Of a stretch of 64,000 nucleotides of DNA, positions 56,367-64,000 are shown one piece after another. The notes beneath the pieces are model-generated. The model had not been told where the DNA came from. It saw nothing but the letters and a program-made list of their open reading frames with translations, and did not search any database. Position 1 is the first letter of the stretch. Every line of letters begins with the position of its first letter. This DNA comes from Apostichopus japonicus. Its lineage: Eukaryota; Echinodermata; Holothuroidea; Aspidochirotida; Stichopodidae. The DNA lies in the NCBI RefSeq assembly GCF_037975245.1, contig NC_092580.1, forward strand, positions 12,183,501 through 12,247,500, given 5' to 3'. A program made the translations under genes and the position numbers.

Positions 56367-58332
56367 TTAATAAATCGATTTTTGAAACTCGATGCGTGAA
56401 GTTCTATGAGGTGGTATAATTTCCTAGTATAAGAGTCTAAATCAATCCGCCAGAGTGTTCTCACGTCTCAGGAAAAGTGCCAAAAAGCCGCGACAGCAGA
56501 AGAACATCCTTTCAGTTTGAAATGTTATCAATCAGCATCTGTTTTTCTTTTGTATGGCTTTGATGTTGGCGAGCATGAGTGAATTAGTACATATGGTGCA
56601 AAATATGGGTCAATTGAGGCAATTTTAGAACACTTGAGGTCTCCAGGAGCAGCGTACGAAAATTGTTTACTGCTATAAGTAAAGTAAAGAGGTTTGTTTA
56701 CAAATGACGAAAACTTCAAGCTCTCACAGCAAAGAAATGTACATGGTCGTAATACGCAAAAGTGATGGTGCCATAAATGGTCAACTTGCCAGCTATCCAG
56801 TGATGGGAGGCTGCATTACTTTGAGGATTTAGTAAGTCAGTCAATGCTGCATTTAGACGTGGATGGGGGGGGGGGGGTATATGCTATAGCTGTGGGCAAG
56901 ATATATGCGATTTATAGGTACCGTACCACAAGTAGATAGTATAATCCGCTGGAAAGGCCATTGTCGGGAAAAAAAGAGCTAAATGACCTAATGTAATGCT
57001 TGTTTTAGCATATTATCAGTTACCATCACTGCTTTTCTGCCTTAAGGGGAAAGAGCATAAGTTGAAGCACAGATGGTGTGAAAATAAGGAGGACTGGTGC
57101 AATGATAATACCGTATACAGAAACTGATATAACCTAATTTGTCCACTTTTTGTCTTAAGGTCAAGGAAAAGCGTAGCAAATTACTGGTGAGGATTTGCCT
57201 AGGAAGGTTTATATGGTGACGAAAACTGCGCACAGTAGTTTGTAAAAACGATAAAAGATCTGATTTGGAGAAATAAAGGTGGCATGAAATGCCATGCAAC
57301 GTGTACGTACGTGTAATTCGTCTAGAGGAATAACCTTTATCTTGTTAGAATTACTATACTAGGTCAGATCACATAAATTTCACAATTTACTCAACGCCGT
57401 TTATTTATACACGGCTCTAGAGTTAACAGATGGAATACATGTACGTTTATGAACCATCTGAACATGACGTTATTCTTTCTCAATCACATCACGATTAGAG
57501 TACCGGTACCCTTTAGTGCAGTTTTCGCAATGAAGTAGTCTTTCGGGGAAATGGCGTGCACAATGATGCCATGGTAGTTCTTTATATGGGTTTTTTACGT
57601 TTGTGATAATGTGAAGCATTATAGGGAGACTGAAGGTCACTACAACAGGTTTCTAGAAATTCATCAAAATGAGGAGGTTATTCCGAGAAAGCAGTGGTTA
57701 CCCCAGTAAATATGCTACTTGTTTATAAGGGTGAAAATCCGTGAACGGTTGTAGTTAAGTTTATTTTCTTGCACCCTCATCTTCGGAAATCTGGGATTTT
57801 CTGTGTGACAGCCTGACAGGTTGCCCGATAGGAAAATGTTTTCTGAGACTTGAATTTTGTTCAGGAAAAATCTTGCCTTGGAACCTCCGCAACGCGTGGA
57901 ACTACACCAATAGGTGCTCTGCGAGTTCTTTGTACTAGAGTCGGTTCTATAACTTTCACCTTACAGTCGAACTTCGCAGGTAATTCAGTTAATTACTTTA
58001 GTGAGGCCTAGCGCATCAGCTGTTCGTTAGTTGATAAGCATAGGCGTCCTACCAATATATTACTACTACTAGTACTAGTAGTACTATTACTATTTGTAAT
58101 GACATTTTTTCCCCACTACGGCTTGGCGTGATTCTAACGCCACCGATAGGAACTGAGTGGGATTGGTCTCCAGTGTTTTATATTGGAGGACAGCTTACCA
58201 CCAATAGTTTTTTGATTACCAGCTTATTGTGGCCTGTACTACGTAGTGTGTCACAGTAAGTACCAGGGGCCTGTTTCACTAAACTCGACTTACGCACACA
58301 GGACTTAGTTCTGCGGAATCGACTTACACTAA
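56367..58332. other. Non-coding part of segment B
   Basis: Collinear with 30530-32100 up to 57932; then a B-only block containing an imperfect palindrome of CTAGTACTAGTAGTACTA (58066-58090). No gene seen. Confidence 0.5.
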
Positions 58333-58556
58333 AAGCCCGGGTCACATCTGCGCGATTCAACTGGCAATACAATTGAAGGTTGAATCGCGTAGTTAGACAC
58401 GGGTATCAACTTGTTGTGCAATAAAAGTTGCGCCGTCGATTTGCAATAGAGCAATGTTCTAATCAGCGCAACTTCTTAGAAGCAACTTTTCTGATTCGCG
58501 TGATTTTAGTTGCGAGTTGAATCGCGTGTTGAATCGCGCAGATGTGACCCGGGCTT
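58333..58556. mobile_element. Inverted-repeat MITE, 224 bp, GC-rich ends
   Basis: 29-base perfect inverted termini lie at 58333-58361 and 58528-58556 (AAGCCCGGGTCACATCTGCG and onward). Inner copies of GTTGAATCGCG strengthen the fold. Segment A keeps only the interior (about 32095-32170) without either end. No clear target duplication. Confidence 0.8.
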
Positions 58557-59607
58557 AAGATGCGTCTTAGTAAAATACTGTTTGGATCTCGGTTTCACAA
58601 AACTGTGTGTTCTTCACTAAGACGCAACATTTAATTTTTGTTGACATGAACGAGGCTGTGACCTTTGACCGCGAAAAGTTTTAACAGTTCATCGCACGAA
58701 CGAACTTTACAATTGCGAGAATGGGAAAGATAAATACCAAGTAAAATGCCTTTTATAATCACAATATTTGGCCAAAACTTATGTAATATTTATATGTTGA
58801 CGTCAAATAGACGGAGAGTTTTTTCATGCAGTTATCGAGACATAAAGTCGTCTCCTTCGTTATTATTAATAAGCTACAGTGCAGACGTAATGGGACCAAA
58901 TAGCCATATTTACAACTTTAACCGTAACACAAGCATAGGCCAAGTGTTAGCATTTATCAATATAAGGCCTATGAAGTACTATGCTTATGTTTTCCAAATC
59001 CGAGTCAGGAAGCCGCTAACGCTGATCGCGATGAACCCACACTTCAGTCCTCTCCAAGGGTTAGGGTAGTATGTGCTAGCATTAAATTCGTAAGGTAGAT
59101 CCTGACATGTTTCAAGTTACTACTGATACTATTACTATACTAGCCTACGTAGGCTTAGGCCTAGTTATACTGCTATATAGCCTACATGCTACAACTTTAC
59201 AAGCCAAAAGCTAGTCTACGGACCTAGGCTTATGTAGGCTATGTCGTCAGTGGCTACTGTGCCTGCGATGTAGGCCTAGTAGTAGCCTAGACCACTTACC
59301 TTTTGCCGCCATGAATGTTCACGTATGCCAAGCCTATTTACATGAATGCTATTAGTATTACTATTAGGCTAGTACAGAGTAGGCTGTTGAACGTGTATGC
59401 CAGTCCCATAAGAAATTAGGCCTAACCTAGTTGGATAGACCTAACCTAACATTAACAATAATACTAACATTACACCGCTACTCATTGTGCTAGTATTAGG
59501 ACTAAGATATCGTATGTCAGTATTACAGTGAGTGGTCAAAAAAAAAAAAGAAGAGCACTCATTGTATCTTGTTGCCCTAATTTTCACAAACAAATATTCC
59601 TCTTCAG

Positions 59608-61306
59608 GAAAAGCGAAAACGGTGCCCTGATTTCTCAGAGGTGGAAACACTGACTTTGGTGGAGTTTGTCTCCACTCACAACGCACTGCTCTTTGGCACT
59701 GGAGGAAAGGGGTCCAGTAAAGAAGAGAAGATGAAGGAAAGGTTTGTGAATTCCACAGCAATCATTTTATGTTCAATATGTCTGTATGTTTGTTTGTTTT
59801 GTTTTTGCAGCTACAGCTAAGAGATTCCACTACACAAGACTTGGTTTTACAATATCCTGAGTAAATCCTAATTTTTGTTATTAAAATATCATTTGAAATG
59901 TCAGAAACCATAAAATATCACTTTAGAATTCAAAATTTGTCAGATGACTGATCTTGCGTTATATCTTGAACAGATCCTGTTTTCCTTGGCTTTCTAATGG
60001 ATGGCCAGGTTTGAAATTTATATTTTATTATGAAGAGGCCTCCTGTTATCATGTTGTATATATCAGTGTTGGATTCATTTAAAAATTTTTGGGTGGTTGT
60101 GCTATGGATGAAATATGAACATGTATTTAATTTGTTTAACCTTGATCATACTCAACAGAAACTGGAAGAAGGCAGCAGCGGTCCTGCAAACAGTTGGAGG
60201 ACCAGTACGGGAGTGGACTACGGTCCGAAAGAAATGGAGAGAATTGGCTTCCAAGGCCAAAGCCTACAAAGCCCCCAAGACAGGTCAGATTATATGACAT
60301 GTTAAAGTACACAGGACATACCTCGCTCCCAATATCAGTGTTGCAGTTTCTGAATGCATTATGCTGCAACATTTAAAGGGGAGGCAGGGGGGGGGGGAGG
60401 GCAAGGGTTGTCGATTGCTAGCTAATGCCTATATGTCCAATCACTTCTGTTGAGGAATGTAGATTCCAATTTTAGGGATTTGCAAGAGGGAGCCTCTAAA
60501 TTTAAGGACGACCAGATGATGCCATAAGCACTGTATGATACATCTATAGATGTTTTCTCCTCAACAAAATGGGTGATGCTTCCATGACAGGGGCCAGCGT
60601 TTTCTGACAGAGGGCCATAGTAATAATAATAACTTCATAAAATCAACGTACTTTGAGAAGTTAAACTGATATATTATTATATTGTTATTGCAGGTGGTGG
60701 TCCCCCAGTGCTGGAAGATGCTCTCTATGAGAAAGTTCTGGGGTTGCTAGCCAAAGTGGTGGTTTGCGGCATATTGTCTGAGGATGATATGGCAAGCTCA
60801 CAGGCATTGAAAATTAGCTTACATTACATTAACCTTATATGTATCGACCTGCAAACGATTCCGGTGGGTATCGCCACATCTTCACTAGTTATGCAGAGCT
60901 TGTTACTGGCCTGGGCCATTTACTACCTGGGCCCATGTACTAAATAAAGTGGTAATCTGTGGTATTTTCGTTTCGTTAGTCCCAGTGTATAGCAGACCCA
61001 GCACAAGAGATTTTCTCTCTTCCCCCGAGTACATGTGTTTTTGTCTGGGCTCTTGTACATGGAATGGCTGCTCCTATTGTTGGTTTTGTGCACCCAGCAA
61101 GGTAATCCTTCATTTATTTATTACTTTTTAATCATTCTTTTCAGAAGGCCATCTATTCTGTTGAATCAGAACATGCCTCGAAGCCAACTCCATCTGTGCC
61201 ATCTCCAGTAGAGCCACTACGACCACAGATGAGTTTCCAATATCGGCCTGCAGCAGTGAGGCAATTGCCAGATTCAGGAGGAGCTCTTGGCTATTCAGCG
61301 AGCTAA
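59608..61306 (+). pseudogene. Myb/SANT-like gene paralogue with frameshifted last exon (segment B)
   Basis: Exons correspond one to one with segment A: 59608-59741, 60159-60283, 60694-60863 and one from 61145, with all splice signals kept and the domain almost unchanged (K to R next to the conserved C in KRKRCPDF; K to N in STHNALLFG). In the last exon one extra T at about 61264-61265 shifts the frame and brings a TAA at 61304-61306, removing the QEELLAIQRAK helix and about 44 residues. The DNA-binding domain remains intact, so a truncated protein is possible; it is called a pseudogene with reservation. Confidence 0.65.
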
Positions 61307-61431
61307 GTTGGCAGCAAAAAAGGAGCAAACAATTGTTCTCCGCTCCATTTTAGATGTCCTGCATGTCAAACATAGCCTATCAATCATCAAGTATCAATCA
61401 AAGGATACAATATCAGAGCTGGGTGAGTGTA

Positions 61432-63276
61432 TTTAATAGTAATACTAATTTGGAGAACGTTACCACTAAACGGTCATGTAATGTAAACACCTAGTCATGC
61501 ACAGGTTAGCTTTCTTCTGAAGCCCAGCTGCTATCATCTTGTTGAGTAGGGGGATGTACAGCCTATACAGTTCGCACAAATGTTTAAAGCAAATGGAGGT
61601 TGGTCTTCTGCCCTCACTGATAATTCGACAAAATGAGGGAAAAGGAGTGGGTTGGGATACCGGCACAAGTACATTGGCTCGGAAGCGGTACGGTGTGGTT
61701 CCTTCGAAAGTTGCTAGCTATCATTTGGTCCAGTTGCCACTTGTTCTGCTTGTTTCAAGTCCCCTCAGTTGGATATTTTTCGAATGATCTTAGTGATGTG
61801 GTCCATGTCAACTAATGGTAACATACCAAGTTGCCATTCTATATAGCTAGGTTACACAAATTCTTCAAAATATTCTTGAAGAATACTAAACATGGGGGAC
61901 CCGATGCTCATATAATATTTTGTAGAAACTGCAGGGCTATGGGTTCACAATGATACAGGCCCGCGCGGTATTTGCACTAGGATGCGTACACAGCTGGGGG
62001 AAGTCAACACTGACTGCGTTAAAGTTCATCAAACAAATTAATGCACCATTCTGCATCCAGTTCTGGGTAATACAAAAATGGGGGCTCTCGGGACGATGTT
62101 CAACATACACTAAAATGGTCCACATATATACACACTACCACCCAAAGGAAGTGTAGAGCCATATCATAGAGAAGTGCTTTAATACAAGCACTGCACACTG
62201 CTCCATGCAGAGTCACTCACATTTTATAGGCAAAACTGTACTTAAACAATTGTGAGCCAATTATTACATTAATTGCATCCCCCCCCCCCCCCCCTTTAGT
62301 GAGAGAAGCTTTTGTATATGTAGAATACTGTTTTTAAAACTGACAAATTATAATAGGCATCCAAAGAATTTACAACCAACATTGTCATTTTATTATCTAG
62401 GCCTAGAACGTCAAGTCCTTAAAAGGGCATCATCCCAGTTTTTCTAAACCTCAGACAAGTATTCTTCAAGGTTATGGTCAAACATAATTACTTGGTAAAC
62501 AAACTTCGCACAAAGAAAAATTGTGCAAACAAATTTGTGTGAAAAGCTTATCGCTACCACGTGCATGGAACAATGAGATTCCTCCACACATATGGGGGAA
62601 ATATTCTCATTTCCAAATGTACGTACACCAAAATACGCACTACATCATGCATTTGGCAATCCTTTGAACGATTTGCAATTTTAACCAACACTAGATTTAG
62701 TTAGTGACTTCAAGTGATGGTTCATATTCCACAAGCTTAGTAAACGGCTTCATTCCTGCCGTTGGTAATAATTTATTTACCTCTATTGAAAGTTCCATAG
62801 GTTATCTAGTCATGTATGACGGTCACAGAATTGACTTGAATAGTACTTATAATGCCATGTGTAATAAAGGCCTGTATTTAACTTCCTTATTTCAATGGGT
62901 AGCATGGTATATGTATTCATACAAAAAGTGCATAGTGAATAACATATTGCAGCAGGTGGTTACGCCCTATTTCAATACTTGAGGCTTTGTGATACATTCT
63001 ATTGGTAATTTACACGTTAGTGAATCGTAAATGACTGCCATTGACTAATTAAAGGGTTCTGTGATTTAATTACTAAAGAAATTGTGAAGCCCAGCAGATT
63101 TCATCGCAAGATTTACTTTCCACTGCCGCTATGACATCATCACTGATGGCGGTTCAACATTCCAAGGCATACACCAACCGAGTTTGAAGTCCATGAACCT
63201 TATTGGTAAGGACTTTGTTACACATTGTTTATCTCATTCTTACAGATATAATTTTTACTGAGGAGATATGGCACTC
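61432..63276. other. Non-coding part of segment B
   Basis: Collinear with 35030-36868. A C run at 62279-62294 is expanded relative to A. Frames at 61539-61787 and 62704-62982 are unsupported. Confidence 0.5.
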
Positions 63277-63297
63277 AGTTGGCACTGAGTGCCAACT
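63277..63297. repeat. Near-perfect palindrome, segment B
   Basis: Same AGTTGGCACT-G-AGTGCCAACT as 36869-36889. Confidence 0.7.
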
Positions 63298-63309
63298 CAG
63301 GCTTAATCA

Positions 63310-63480
63310 GTCTTAATCAATTTAAGCCTGATTAAATTGACTTAGAACTTTTATACATTGAAGCAGAATATTCACCTACTGTAGTTAGTACTGCTACTCC
63401 CTTCAGGTAGAACCACAACGATTGCACCTATCAGAAGGTGCTTTAAGTGCTCTGTCCAGAACTGAGATCAGAGAGATCAT
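63310..63480. repeat. Duplicated tract, third copy
   Basis: Matches 36905-37075 and 16291-16480. In both other copies a TRIM gene begins 1.2 to 1.7 kb further on. Confidence 0.75.
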
Positions 63481-63899
63481 CAATTGATAGGTACAATCAC
63501 ACTGAAGTGCCATGCTGATTGAGCACCCACTTGAGTAAAGTGATATGAATTGACTCGACTGCAGATCAAACAAGGAAGTTCCTACTAGCTCTCTCTCTCT
63601 CCCCCTGATAAAAATTTCTCATCATAGGCAGAAATGTATTCCCTTTAGAAACTGTTCATCTTAAATGCTGGTTTCTAGTTCTTCCGGAAGAGAAAAATTT
63701 CTTTTGGGAGAAACTAAACCCTGCTGGAAAGTGTGGCAAGGAATCCTGAAGAAACTTTTGGCTTTTTGTTTTCACTGATTATTAATTATGATTATGATAC
63801 CACATATTTTAAGTGCTCAATGCAAAACATGGAGACTGCTCAAAACACTTTAACAACAGAAGAATGGGAAATAGACATCCATAAAGCTGGATCAAGTAC

Positions 63900-64000
63900 T
63901 TAATCAGTATTGTATGAAAAGATGTGTCTTGATAGTTGGTTTAAAAGCTTCAAGGGAATTGATAGTACGGATTGTTGTTGGAAGCTTGTCCCACAAATGA
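63900..64000 (-). mobile_element. Start of the antisense LINE remnant, cut by the window end
   Basis: TTGATAGTACGGATTGTTGT and GGAAGCTTGTCCCACAAATG correspond to 37558-37600, the 3' end of the antisense LINE remnant before TRIM gene 2. Confidence 0.6.

Larger units (their letters stand above)
45243..64000. repeat. Segment B of the long tandem duplication
   Basis: Collinear copy of 21009-37610, still continuing at the window end. Relative to A it has extra sequence at 47340-49496, 52098-53098, 56073-56366 and 57933-58440, and lacks the 1.2 kb element of A. Coding candidates inside it (minus-strand gene, Myb/SANT gene) carry single-base frameshifts, so B looks the more decayed copy. Confidence 0.93.

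Overview
The window looks like nuclear DNA of a marine invertebrate deuterostome. It is AT-rich and intron-bearing, full of DNA-transposon footprints, and carries single-exon TRIM genes of the RING / B-box / coiled-coil / propeller type that are expanded in echinoderms. A holothurian or related echinoderm is my best guess, but nothing in the sequence fixes the species.

Layout. 1-7.1 kb: the edge of a duplicated tract split by a 1.4 kb hAT-like element, non-coding DNA, then a ~144 bp tandem repeat carrying nuclear-receptor-type DR1 motifs. 7,121-15,469: a complete, very young Ty3/Gypsy-type LTR retrotransposon (1,450 bp LTRs, gag, pol, tRNA-Leu primer site, 4 bp target duplication) inserted into the decayed end of that repeat. 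16.3-17.6 kb: antisense LINE remnants and a hAT-type MITE. 17,630-19,825: TRIM gene 1. 21-38.7 kb: segment A of a long duplication, holding a candidate minus-strand multi-exon gene of unknown function and a plus-strand Myb/SANT-like gene. 38,746-40,941: TRIM gene 2. 41-45.2 kb: a broken LINE, MITEs, AT microsatellite and a ~360 bp repeat array. 45.2 kb to the end: segment B, the paralogue of 21.0-37.6 kb, in which the minus-strand candidate and the Myb/SANT gene each carry a one-base frameshift. Segment B stops about 1.1 kb short of where a third TRIM gene would be expected.

The main biology is a tandemly amplified [TRIM + ~18 kb] unit. The two TRIM proteins are almost identical in RING and B-boxes but differ heavily in the C-terminal propeller. 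Comparing paralogous segments gives empty sites for several transposons, so target duplications and insertion order can be read directly.

All similarities were judged by eye. No alignment, gene-prediction or database search was run, and exon models rest on splice consensus, phase and paralogue comparison only.
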